Below are positions 14,568 through 21,369 of a stretch of DNA of 21,369 nt, piece after piece. Position 1 is the stretch's first letter. The number at the start of each line of letters is the position of its first letter. A model generated the notes under the pieces. That model ran no database searches. It worked only from the letters and a program-made list of their open reading frames with translations, and was not told the DNA's origin. The stretch spans positions 1-21,369 of the forward strand of contig UQQY01000013.1 in assembly GCA_900543295.1 (NCBI GenBank). Reading direction: 5' to 3'. This stretch comes from an uncultured Oscillospiraceae bacterium. Its GTDB lineage: Bacteria > Bacillota > Clostridia > Oscillospirales > Ruminococcaceae. Both the position numbers and the translations under genes were made by a program.

Positions 14568-14585
14568 CGCAAACGCCGACGTTTC
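14558..14585 (-). terminator. Terminator of the arginine operon
   Basis: On the minus strand a 12-bp stem (GAAACGTCGGCG with CGTTGACGTTTC, two G-T pairs) has a TTTG-type loop and is followed by TTTTATTTT (14549-14557). It lies 21 bases after the argF stop. Confidence 0.8.
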
Positions 14586-14606
14586 CAATCCATTTTGGCC
14601 GCCTAT

Positions 14607-15530
14607 TCAGTTTTTATTTGCTGTGTCCGCCATCAACGTGACAAGAACCGCCTTCTGCGCATGCATCCGGTTTTCCGCCTCATCAAAAATCTCATTCGCA
14701 TGTGCTTCAAAAACCTCGGTGGTTATCTCTTCTTCACGGTGTGCCGGAAGGCAATGCTGCACAATCGCATCCGGCTTTGCCAGACTCATAATCTCTGCAT
14801 TTACCTGATAGCCCTCGAAATCAACCCGGCGCTGTGCAGCTTCGCCTTCCTCTCCCATAGAAGCCCACACGTCCGTCTCCACAACGTCGGCGTCCTTTGC
14901 CGCCAAGCACGGATCCGCAGTCAGCAGGAAGTTTTCGCCGTACTGCTTTGCAAAATCAAGAATCTGCTGGTCATATGTATATTTCTCAGGTGTTGCAACC
15001 GCAACTTTCATTCCCATCTTTAAACAGCCGACAATCAGAGAATTTGACATATTGTTCGCGTCTCCGATAAAACAGAGCTTTAATCCTTCAAGCGTCGTTT
15101 TATACTCACGAATTGTCATTAAGTCAGCCAGAATCTGGCACGGATGACAATAATCTGTCAACCCGTTGATTACCGGAATAGACCCATACTCCGCAAGCTG
15201 CTCCACTTCTTCCTGTCTATAAGTGCGGATCATGATGCCGTCGCAGTAACGCGAAAGCACACGCGCCGTGTCGCACACCGGCTCACCGCGCCCGATCTGC
15301 AAATCGGATGCACTTAAAAACAACGCCTGACCGCCGAGCTGATACATACCGGCTTCAAACGATACGCGTGTACGGGTCGAAGCCTTCTGAAAAATCATAG
15401 CAAGCGTCTTGTCCTTTAAATACGGGTGCGCAATACCGTTTTTGTGTTCATATTTAAGCTGATCTGCCAGATTTAAAAGCCCTGTAATCTCTTCCCTGCT
15501 CAAATCGGACAATTTCAATAAATGCCGCAT
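14607..15530 (-). CDS. argF: Ornithine carbamoyltransferase ArgF
   Basis: A 307-residue enzyme that joins carbamoyl phosphate and ornithine to give citrulline, the sixth step of arginine synthesis. The carbamoyl-phosphate loop STRTR is at residues 51-55, a DYCHPCQILAD segment is intact, and the ornithine-binding HCLP is at 259-262 (HCLPAHR). Length and N-terminus (MRHLLKLSDLS) are typical. AAGGGGG lies eight bases before the start. It is the last gene of the arg operon, 17 bases after argD, and is followed by a terminator. A catabolic role (ArcB) is unlikely given the biosynthetic neighbours. Confidence 0.96.
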   Translation of the reverse strand: MRHLLKLSDLSREEITGLLNLADQLKYEHKNGIAHPYLKDKTLAMIFQKASTRTRVSFEAGMYQLGGQALFLSASDLQIGRGEPVCDTARVLSRYCDGIMIRTYRQEEVEQLAEYGSIPVINGLTDYCHPCQILADLMTIREYKTTLEGLKLCFIGDANNMSNSLIVGCLKMGMKVAVATPEKYTYDQQILDFAKQYGENFLLTADPCLAAKDADVVETDVWASMGEEGEAAQRRVDFEGYQVNAEIMSLAKPDAIVQHCLPAHREEEITTEVFEAHANEIFDEAENRMHAQKAVLVTLMADTANKN

Positions 15531-15547
15531 CGTCTCGTCCCCCTTGT

Positions 15548-16717
15548 TTATTCATCCAAAACGGAAAGTAAAATCTGAAGGCCCTTTTCGAGCGCCGCAT
15601 CGCCAATGGTAAGCGGCGGCAAAAGCCGAATCTTCTCCTTTGCTGTCAGCGGCAGGAGTCCCTTATCAATACAGGATTTCAGCACATCCGCCGCTTTTTT
15701 TGTTTTCAGTGCAATTCCAAGCATCATGCCAAGTCCTGTCACACTTTCCGCCTCTTTGCTGGTTTGAAGCGCCGCGCGGATTCTCTCTCCCTTTTTCCGG
15801 ACATCTGCTAAAAAAGCAGGATCAGCAATGCGGGAAAGCGCAGAATATGCGCCGGCGCATACTACGGGATTTGCGCCGAAAGTCGTGCCGTGGTCGCCAA
15901 AGGAAAGCACATTCATTGTCTTTTCATTCACAAGCACGGCGCCGATCGGCAAACCGCCTCCTAACCCCTTTGCAAGCGTCGTAACATCCGGCTGTACACC
16001 GAACTGCTCACTTGCAAGCAGGGTTCCTGTGCGGCCGATACCGGTCTGCACCTCGTCGGCAACTGTCAGAATATCGTGCGTTCTGCAATAGCCGAAAAGC
16101 GCTTTCACAAAATCCTGCTCAAGCGGGACAACACCGCCCTCGCCCTGAATGAACTCGAACATGACCGCGCAATAACCGCCCTGTTCAAGCACTTCTCTCA
16201 CTGCGTCAATATCATTCGCCGGTGCATAGGAAAAGCCGTCTGTAAAGGGGAAAAAATAGTTGTGAAAGACATCCTGTCCGGTAGCCGAAAGCGTGGTCAC
16301 GGTGCGTCCGTGAAAGGAATTTTTCAGCGTCAAAATCTTATCCCGCCCGGCTCCATATTTGTCAAAACTGTATTTTCGCGCAATTTTTATCGCGCACTCG
16401 TTCGCTTCCGCACCGGAATTGCAAAAAAGCGCCTTTCGATAGCCCGTCTGCTCACATAAAAGCTTTGCCAGCCGTACCGCCGGCTGCGTATAGTAGAGAT
16501 TCGACGCATGCTGCAAACGGTGCGCCTGCGCCGCCACGGCGTCTGCCCACTCCCCGTCGCAGTATCCTAAAGAATTTACACCGATGCCGCTGCCAAAATC
16601 AATATATTCCTTCCCTGTTTCATCATGGGCGACCGCGCCGTGACCCTCGACAAGCACAACGTCCTGCCGCTTATACGTCCCGATGATATATTCAGAATCA
16701 AGCTCTTTCGTATTCAT
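15548..16717 (-). CDS. argD: Acetylornithine aminotransferase ArgD
   Basis: A 389-residue class III PLP-dependent transaminase. It converts N-acetylglutamate semialdehyde and glutamate to N-acetylornithine and 2-oxoglutarate. Motifs include FGSGIGVNSLGY, CNSGAEANECAIK (phosphate contact), ADEVQTGIGRTG, and the PLP lysine K250 in TLAKGLGGGLPIGA. Length is typical of ArgD rather than the longer ornithine transaminases. GGAAGGA is close to the ATG. The 102-base gap from argB is the largest in the operon and contains a small hairpin. Such enzymes may also serve lysine synthesis as succinyl-diaminopimelate transaminase, which the sequence cannot exclude. Confidence 0.95.
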   Translation of the reverse strand: MNTKELDSEYIIGTYKRQDVVLVEGHGAVAHDETGKEYIDFGSGIGVNSLGYCDGEWADAVAAQAHRLQHASNLYYTQPAVRLAKLLCEQTGYRKALFCNSGAEANECAIKIARKYSFDKYGAGRDKILTLKNSFHGRTVTTLSATGQDVFHNYFFPFTDGFSYAPANDIDAVREVLEQGGYCAVMFEFIQGEGGVVPLEQDFVKALFGYCRTHDILTVADEVQTGIGRTGTLLASEQFGVQPDVTTLAKGLGGGLPIGAVLVNEKTMNVLSFGDHGTTFGANPVVCAGAYSALSRIADPAFLADVRKKGERIRAALQTSKEAESVTGLGMMLGIALKTKKAADVLKSCIDKGLLPLTAKEKIRLLPPLTIGDAALEKGLQILLSVLDE

Positions 16718-16738
16718 ATGATCCTTCCGTCCCGCAAA

Positions 16739-16758
16739 GGAGGAAACACTTTCCCTCC
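16739..16758 (-). other. Small hairpin in the argB-argD gap
   Basis: On the minus strand GGAGG-g-AAA pairs with TTT-CCTCC around a GTG loop, with one bulged base. It lies 21 bases before the argD start and hides a second ribosome-binding-like GGAGG. No T-run follows, so it is not a terminator. It may be an mRNA-processing or translational element, or have no role. Confidence 0.3.
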
Positions 16759-16819
16759 AGAATTCGTCTGCCTGCTGTCATTTCTGTGCTAAGAGACCGC
16801 ATATTCAGGGCATACCGCC

Positions 16820-17689
16820 TTATAAGAACATCGTACCGATACCCTCGCTTGAAAACATCTCATTTAAAATTGAATGGTGCATACGGCCGTCAATAATAAA
16901 CGAGCGTCCTACGCCGCGGCGGACCGCCTCTACACAGCAGTCCACCTTCGGAATCATGCCGCCTTTGATAATGCCCTGTTTAATCAGCATCGGCACCTCG
17001 CTCACGTTTACCACCGGAATCAGCGTATCCTCATCATCCTTATCGCGCAGAAGCCCCCGCGTATCCGTCATCAGGATGAGATTCTCCGCTCCAAGCTTTG
17101 CTGCAATTTTTGCCGCTGCCGTATCCGCGTTGATATTGTACGCCTGTGAATTCTCTCCCACGCCAATGGTCGCAATAACCGGAATATATCCCTGATCCAA
17201 CGCATTTACAATCGGTTCGGTATCCACATCGACAATTTCGCCGACCAGTCCCAAATCTACATCCGACTGCATCTTCTCCGCGCGCATCATCATACCGTCC
17301 ATGCCGCACATACCGATCGCTTTTCCGCCGCAATCGCCCAAAAGCGAGACAAGATCCTTGTTGACCTTTCCGGAAAGCACCATCTGCACAATATCCATGG
17401 TCTGCTGGTCGGTATAGCGCAGACCGTTTATAAATTTCGGCTCAATGCCAAGCCGCTTCAGCATATCGTTGATTTCTGGGCCGCCGCCGTGAACCAGCAC
17501 CACCTTGATGCCAATTAAAGAAAGCAGTACGACGTCGCGCATGACGTCCTGCTTCAGCGTCTCGTCATTCATGGCGCTGCCGCCGTATTTGACGACGATC
17601 ACCTTGTTGTAATACTTCTGGATATACGGCAGCGCGTCAATCAAAACCTGTGCGCGCAGCTCGTCGGAAATGGTCAGTTCTTCCTGCAT
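16820..17689 (-). CDS. argB: N-acetylglutamate kinase ArgB
   Basis: A 289-residue amino acid kinase that phosphorylates N-acetylglutamate, the second step of arginine synthesis. It shows VVKYGGSAM (phosphate-binding, residues 32-40), LVHGGGPEIND (65-75), and NINADTAAAKIA near the C-terminal nucleotide site. The roughly 30 residues before the core (SDELRAQVLIDALPYIQKYY) match the extra N-terminal helix of arginine-inhibited, hexameric NAGKs, so it is probably feedback-inhibited by arginine. This fits an ArgJ-type cyclic pathway, where this kinase is the usual control point. GAGGA lies twelve bases before the ATG, rather far but with no better start. It follows argJ by 32 bases. Confidence 0.96.
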   Translation of the reverse strand: MQEELTISDELRAQVLIDALPYIQKYYNKVIVVKYGGSAMNDETLKQDVMRDVVLLSLIGIKVVLVHGGGPEINDMLKRLGIEPKFINGLRYTDQQTMDIVQMVLSGKVNKDLVSLLGDCGGKAIGMCGMDGMMMRAEKMQSDVDLGLVGEIVDVDTEPIVNALDQGYIPVIATIGVGENSQAYNINADTAAAKIAAKLGAENLILMTDTRGLLRDKDDEDTLIPVVNVSEVPMLIKQGIIKGGMIPKVDCCVEAVRRGVGRSFIIDGRMHHSILNEMFSSEGIGTMFL

Positions 17690-17721
17690 TTCTTCACCGA
17701 ATCCTCTCTGTCTTTCTTCTA

Positions 17722-18960
17722 TCAGGTATGATAGTCCGCATTGATTTTAACATAATCATAGGTCAGATCGCAACCCCATGCAACTGCCCGTCCTTCGCCG
17801 TCGCCCAGAGAAATCAGAATTTTAATTTCATCCGGTGCAAGAACCGCAGCAGCTTCCGCCTCATTGATCGGCACGCCGCGTCCGCTTTCGCAGACGCATA
17901 CCGTCCCGCCTGCCGAAGACAGCGAAACAGAAACCTCATCCGGATCGAGTGCCGCAGGCGCATAGCCCACCGCGCAGAGGATCCGGCCCCAGTTCGGATC
18001 CTTTCCGAACATTGCGCACTTAAACAGGTTTGACGTAATGACGGATTTCGCGACCGTTTTAGCGGTTTGTTCGTCTGCGGCGCCTGTTACGCTGCATTCC
18101 AAAAGCTTCGACGCTCCTTCTCCGTCTTTGGCAATCATGCGCGACAAATTCATCAAAACCACATACAGCGCATTGACAAACGTCTGATAGGCAGCGCTTT
18201 CGATTTTCTCAATTTTTGCATTGCCTGCCTTTCCTGATGAGAGCAAAAGCACCGTATCGTTCGTAGAAGTATCCCCATCGACCGATACCATGTTAAACGT
18301 ATCCTTCACCACCGCAGAAAGCGCAAGCTGAAGCAGCGGCTGTTCGATCACCGCGTCCGTTGTCAAAAAGCAGAGCATGGTTGCCATATTCGGATGGATC
18401 ATCCCGCTGCCCTTTGCCATCCCTCCGATTGTGACCGTTTTTCCGTCCAAAGTAAATGTTACGGCAGCTTCCTTTTTCACCGTATCAGTGGTCATAATGG
18501 CGCGGGCCGCACGTTCGTTTCCGGTTTCAGAAAGTCCCTCCGCCAATACAGGGACAGCCGCTGCAATCGGTTCGATCGACAGAATTTCACCGATTACGCC
18601 GGTAGAGGCCACTGCTATATCAGAAGCGTTCATTCCAAGCGCTTTGGCTGCAAGGCGGCACATCTCCTCGGCTTTTTCTTCCCCGTCGATGTTGCAGGTA
18701 TTGGCGTTGCCGCTGTTCACAATAACCGCCTGAGCGGAACCCGAAGCGATGTGCGCCTTTGTCACGGAAATCGGCGCGCCTTTTACCTTATTGGTTGTAT
18801 AAACAGCCGCAGCCGCACAGGGCGTGTCGCTTACAATCATGGCAAGATCCGGTGCGCCGCTCGCTTTTCTCAGACCGCAGTGCACGCCGTTTGCCTTAAA
18901 CCCCTTTGCCGCGCACACCCCGCCCTCTTTAAACGGAAATCCTTCAAATGCGATCAGCAT
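17722..18960 (-). CDS. argJ: Ornithine acetyltransferase / N-acetylglutamate synthase ArgJ
   Basis: The 412-residue protein transfers the acetyl group from N-acetylornithine back to glutamate, making the pathway cyclic. Many members also make N-acetylglutamate from acetyl-CoA. The self-cleavage site is intact: KGSGMIHPNMATML, with the nucleophile T194 following A193. The N-terminal GFKANGVHCGLRK and NSGNANTCN are also typical. The ATG at 18960 follows AAGAGG by seven bases; an upstream TTG start would overlap this site. Since no argA-like synthase is nearby, a bifunctional enzyme is likely, but residue-level proof is not available. Confidence 0.96.
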   Translation of the reverse strand: MLIAFEGFPFKEGGVCAAKGFKANGVHCGLRKASGAPDLAMIVSDTPCAAAAVYTTNKVKGAPISVTKAHIASGSAQAVIVNSGNANTCNIDGEEKAEEMCRLAAKALGMNASDIAVASTGVIGEILSIEPIAAAVPVLAEGLSETGNERAARAIMTTDTVKKEAAVTFTLDGKTVTIGGMAKGSGMIHPNMATMLCFLTTDAVIEQPLLQLALSAVVKDTFNMVSVDGDTSTNDTVLLLSSGKAGNAKIEKIESAAYQTFVNALYVVLMNLSRMIAKDGEGASKLLECSVTGAADEQTAKTVAKSVITSNLFKCAMFGKDPNWGRILCAVGYAPAALDPDEVSVSLSSAGGTVCVCESGRGVPINEAEAAAVLAPDEIKILISLGDGEGRAVAWGCDLTYDYVKINADYHT

Positions 18961-18983
18961 ATTTTTTCCTCTTTTCCTCAATT

Positions 18984-19937
18984 TCAGTCGGGAAGAACCA
19001 GCCCGGTTCCTTCCTCAATTCCCATCATGATATTCATACATTGCACTGCCGCTCCCGAAGCGCCCTTGCCAAGGTTGTCAAGCTGTGCGGACACAATGAT
19101 TCGATCATCGTTTCCATATACAAAAAGCCGCATAACGTCTGTTCCGGCCAGCGTATTCGCCGCAAGGAAGCCGTCTTCTAAAACGCCCTCTCCCATAAAC
19201 GGCGCCACCTGCACAAATTTTGCCTCGGCATAGTGCGCAGATAAAACCGCATGTACGTCCTTAGCTGTCATGTGCTTGTTTAACATTCTCGCATGCAGCG
19301 GAACCGTCACTACCATACCGCTGTAATAGTCGTCCACAATCGGAGTAAACACCGGCTCATACAAAAGTCCGGAAACCGCCTTCATCTCCGGCAGGTGCTT
19401 GTGCGCCTGTGAAAGCGCGTACTGTCTGGGGGAATCGTAAGACGCCGGACGTTCGCTCTCATAAACAGCAATTGCCTTTTTCCCGGCGCCCGAATAGCCG
19501 CTCACTGCATGGCAGCACACAGGATAGTCCGGCGTGATGACATGATGGCTTGTAAGCGGATAGATACAGGCTGCAAATCCCGAAGCATAACAGCCTGGCA
19601 CCGCCACACGTCCGGAAGCGGCTATTCTGCTGCGGTGCTCTTTTGAAAGCTCCGGAAAACCGTAGGCCCAGTCCGGACTGGTTCGGTGCGCAGTCGAGGC
19701 GTCGATCATGCGGACATGCTCGTTTGTTACAAGCGAGACCGCCTCTCTCGCCGCCGTATCCGGCAGACATAAGAACGTATAATCCGAAGCGTTGATGCAC
19801 GCAGCCCTCGCTTCCGGATCCTTTCGCTTTTCCTCCGAAACAGCGATCAGCTCAATATCGTCCCGGCCTGCAAAGCGCTCCATAATCCGCAGACCGGTTG
19901 TGCCCTCTCTTCCGTCTATAAAAACCTTTGCTCTCAT
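18984..19937 (-). CDS. argC: N-acetyl-gamma-glutamyl-phosphate reductase ArgC (short form)
   Basis: The 317-residue enzyme reduces N-acetylglutamyl phosphate to the semialdehyde with NADPH. It begins with the nucleotide-binding KVFIDGREGTTGLRI, and the catalytic cysteine is C116 in VPGCYASGF. The HRTSPDWAYGFPEL segment and the length mark it as the shorter, less common ArgC form rather than the E. coli type. The ATG at 19937 is chosen because the family N-terminus starts there and GAGGAAG lies upstream; the frame extends 33 codons further only by overlapping argH. It lies 14 bases after argH and 23 before argJ. Confidence 0.94.
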   Translation of the reverse strand: MRAKVFIDGREGTTGLRIMERFAGRDDIELIAVSEEKRKDPEARAACINASDYTFLCLPDTAAREAVSLVTNEHVRMIDASTAHRTSPDWAYGFPELSKEHRSRIAASGRVAVPGCYASGFAACIYPLTSHHVITPDYPVCCHAVSGYSGAGKKAIAVYESERPASYDSPRQYALSQAHKHLPEMKAVSGLLYEPVFTPIVDDYYSGMVVTVPLHARMLNKHMTAKDVHAVLSAHYAEAKFVQVAPFMGEGVLEDGFLAANTLAGTDVMRLFVYGNDDRIIVSAQLDNLGKGASGAAVQCMNIMMGIEEGTGLVLPD

Positions 19938-19951
19938 TTCTTTTCTTCCTC

Positions 19952-21322
19952 TCAAAGCTGGCGCAGCACGTCGTCTGCCTGCTTTCTCACGCTCTGCGCC
20001 GCAGGTCCGCCTAAAACGTTCCGTCCGTTTAAGCATGTCTCAAGCCGGATTGCATCATATACGTCATTTTCAAAAGCCGGACAAGCCGTCTGATATGACG
20101 CGATCGGCAGCGTCTCAAGCACACAGCCCTCTTTGATGCACTGCGCCACCAGCGCACCGGTCGCCTTATATGCATCGCGGAACGGAACGCCCTTTTTCGT
20201 AAGATAGTCCGCACAGTCGGTTGCGTTGATAAATCCTTTTGCGGCAGCCTTGCGCATATTGTCCTTCAGCACCGTCATGGTCGAAAGCATCGGCGTAAAG
20301 GTGGAAAGACAGAGCTTTGCCGTATCTACCGCGTCAAAAATCGCTTCTTTATCTTCCTGCATATCCTTGTTATATGCGAGCGGAAGTCCCTTCATCATGG
20401 TGAGCAGAGTCACAAGATCGCCGATAACCCGTCCTGTCTTGCCGCGCACCAGCTCCGCTACATCCGGATTTTTCTTCTGCGGCATAATGGACGAGCCGGT
20501 TGCATAGGCGTCGTCTAACTCAACAAATTTAAATTCCCATGAGCACCAAAGAATGATCTCTTCGCAAAAGCGGGAAAGATGCATCATCAAAATGGAAAGC
20601 GCGGACGCAAGCTCGATGCAGAAATCCCGGTCGGAAACGCCGTCCAGGCTGTTCGCCGTCACATGAGAAAAGCCAAGGATTGCGGCCACGCGGTTCCGGT
20701 CGATGGGATATGTCGTCGCGGCAAGCGCACAGCTTCCAAGCGGCATGTCGTCCATCCGCTTTTTGCAGTCGGAGAGCCGCCCGCGGTCACGCAGAAGCAT
20801 CTGTGCATACGCCATCAGATGGTGTCCGAATGAAACAGGTTGCGCGCGCTGCAAGTGCGTATATCCGCTCATCACCGTATCGGCATGCTCTTTGGCAAGA
20901 TTACACACGACACGAAGAAGCTCTTCCACAAGCCCTGTCACTGCGTCGATCTCATCGCGCAGATACAGGCGAATGTCGAGCGCCACCTGATCATTGCGGC
21001 TCCGCGCCGTATGCAGGCGCTTTCCCGCATCTCCAAGGCGTACTGTCAGCTCCGCCTCTATAAACATATGAATGTCCTCCGCCGCCGGATCGATCGCAAG
21101 CTTTCCGCTTTCCAAATCTTCAAGAATTTCCGAAAGTCCTGCACAGATGGCGTCCGCCTGACTTTTTTCAATAATGCCCTGCTCCCCGAGCATAGTGGCG
21201 TGAGCCATACTGCCCATAATATCGTGCCGGTACATCCGGCTGTCAAACGAAATCGACGAGTTAAAGTCGTTGACCTGCTCGTTCTCCTCTTTCAGGAAGC
21301 GTCCCGCCCACATTTTCGCCAT
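19952..21322 (-). CDS. argH: Argininosuccinate lyase ArgH
   Basis: The 456-residue fumarase/aspartase-superfamily enzyme cleaves argininosuccinate to arginine and fumarate, the last step of the pathway. Motifs are intact: TARSRNDQ (105-112), SGYTHLQRAQPVSFGHH (152-168, general-base region H156), and the signature loop GSSIMPQKKNPD (276-287) with the catalytic serine. The N-terminal MAKMWAGRF is typical. The ATG at 21322 is preceded by GGAGGA at ten bases. It is the first arg gene seen in the transcribed direction. The 47 bases upstream to the window edge contain no complete gene; argG, often found before argH, would lie outside. Confidence 0.97.
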   Translation of the reverse strand: MAKMWAGRFLKEENEQVNDFNSSISFDSRMYRHDIMGSMAHATMLGEQGIIEKSQADAICAGLSEILEDLESGKLAIDPAAEDIHMFIEAELTVRLGDAGKRLHTARSRNDQVALDIRLYLRDEIDAVTGLVEELLRVVCNLAKEHADTVMSGYTHLQRAQPVSFGHHLMAYAQMLLRDRGRLSDCKKRMDDMPLGSCALAATTYPIDRNRVAAILGFSHVTANSLDGVSDRDFCIELASALSILMMHLSRFCEEIILWCSWEFKFVELDDAYATGSSIMPQKKNPDVAELVRGKTGRVIGDLVTLLTMMKGLPLAYNKDMQEDKEAIFDAVDTAKLCLSTFTPMLSTMTVLKDNMRKAAAKGFINATDCADYLTKKGVPFRDAYKATGALVAQCIKEGCVLETLPIASYQTACPAFENDVYDAIRLETCLNGRNVLGGPAAQSVRKQADDVLRQL

Positions 21323-21369
21323 AACAATTAAGTCCTCCGTATAATCGGGACAAAGGCGGACGCTGTCCG

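Noticed and set aside
16718..16819. Possible riboswitch or attenuator between argB and argD
   Set aside because: Only a short bulged hairpin is present, without a T-run or conserved aptamer-like structure.
18394..19233. Long plus-strand open frame (279 codons) across argJ and argC
   Set aside because: It lies opposite two well-conserved arg genes and crosses their junction. Its composition shows no protein family.
21323..21369. Possible C-terminus of argG upstream of argH
   Set aside because: One minus-strand frame is open to a TAA, but the residues do not resemble an ArgG C-terminus and the stretch is too short to judge.

Overview
The window reads as chromosomal DNA of a strictly anaerobic, Gram-positive, Clostridia-type bacterium. 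The support is strong AGGAGG-type ribosome binding sites, an oxygen-sensitive class III ribonucleotide reductase, an [FeFe]-hydrogenase-like iron-sulfur protein, acetate kinase, TmcAL, and a surface glycosidase ending in a sortase-type signal. GC content looks moderate (around half). No phage, transposon, CRISPR array, tRNA or rRNA gene was seen. No genus is assigned.

Left part (1-6450). A plus-strand run of membrane genes of unknown function opens the window: a partial tail, a three-helix protein, and two overlapping reading frames that look like one tandem-repeat membrane/PH-like gene split by a single-base frameshift. It converges on tmcAL (minus strand). TmcAL shares a short divergent promoter region with ackA, and the predicted -10 boxes of the two genes overlap. 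After the ackA terminator come a suppressor-of-fused-domain protein, a DUF378 small membrane protein (minus strand) and a membrane-anchored NERD protein.

Middle part (6451-12684). The nrdD-nrdG operon (minus strand) has two NrdR-box-like palindromes 32 bp apart upstream. A small cupin gene diverges from it and converges, over a shared hairpin terminator, on a cell-wall-anchored GH18 glycosidase whose 5' end looks incomplete. A small membrane protein with an acidic tail and the 16S rRNA methyltransferase gene rsmE follow.

Right part (12712-21369). A two-gene operon encodes a thioredoxin-like [2Fe-2S]-type protein and a monomeric [FeFe]-hydrogenase-like protein. Its predicted promoter is embedded in the terminator of the arginine operon just upstream. 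That operon, transcribed right to left as argH-argC-argJ-argB-argD-argF, covers the cyclic acetyl-ornithine route from glutamate to arginine except for argG and carbamoyl-phosphate synthase, which are not in the window. ArgJ is expected to recycle acetyl groups. ArgB carries the N-terminal helix of arginine-inhibited kinases, so feedback probably acts there.

Most genes are ordinary housekeeping genes. The points most worth a second look are the split tandem-repeat gene at 876-1870, the overlapping tmcAL/ackA promoters, the paired NrdR sites, the missing 5' end of the GH18 gene, and the hydrogenase partner that lacks one expected cysteine. I did not find a convincing new multi-gene system.
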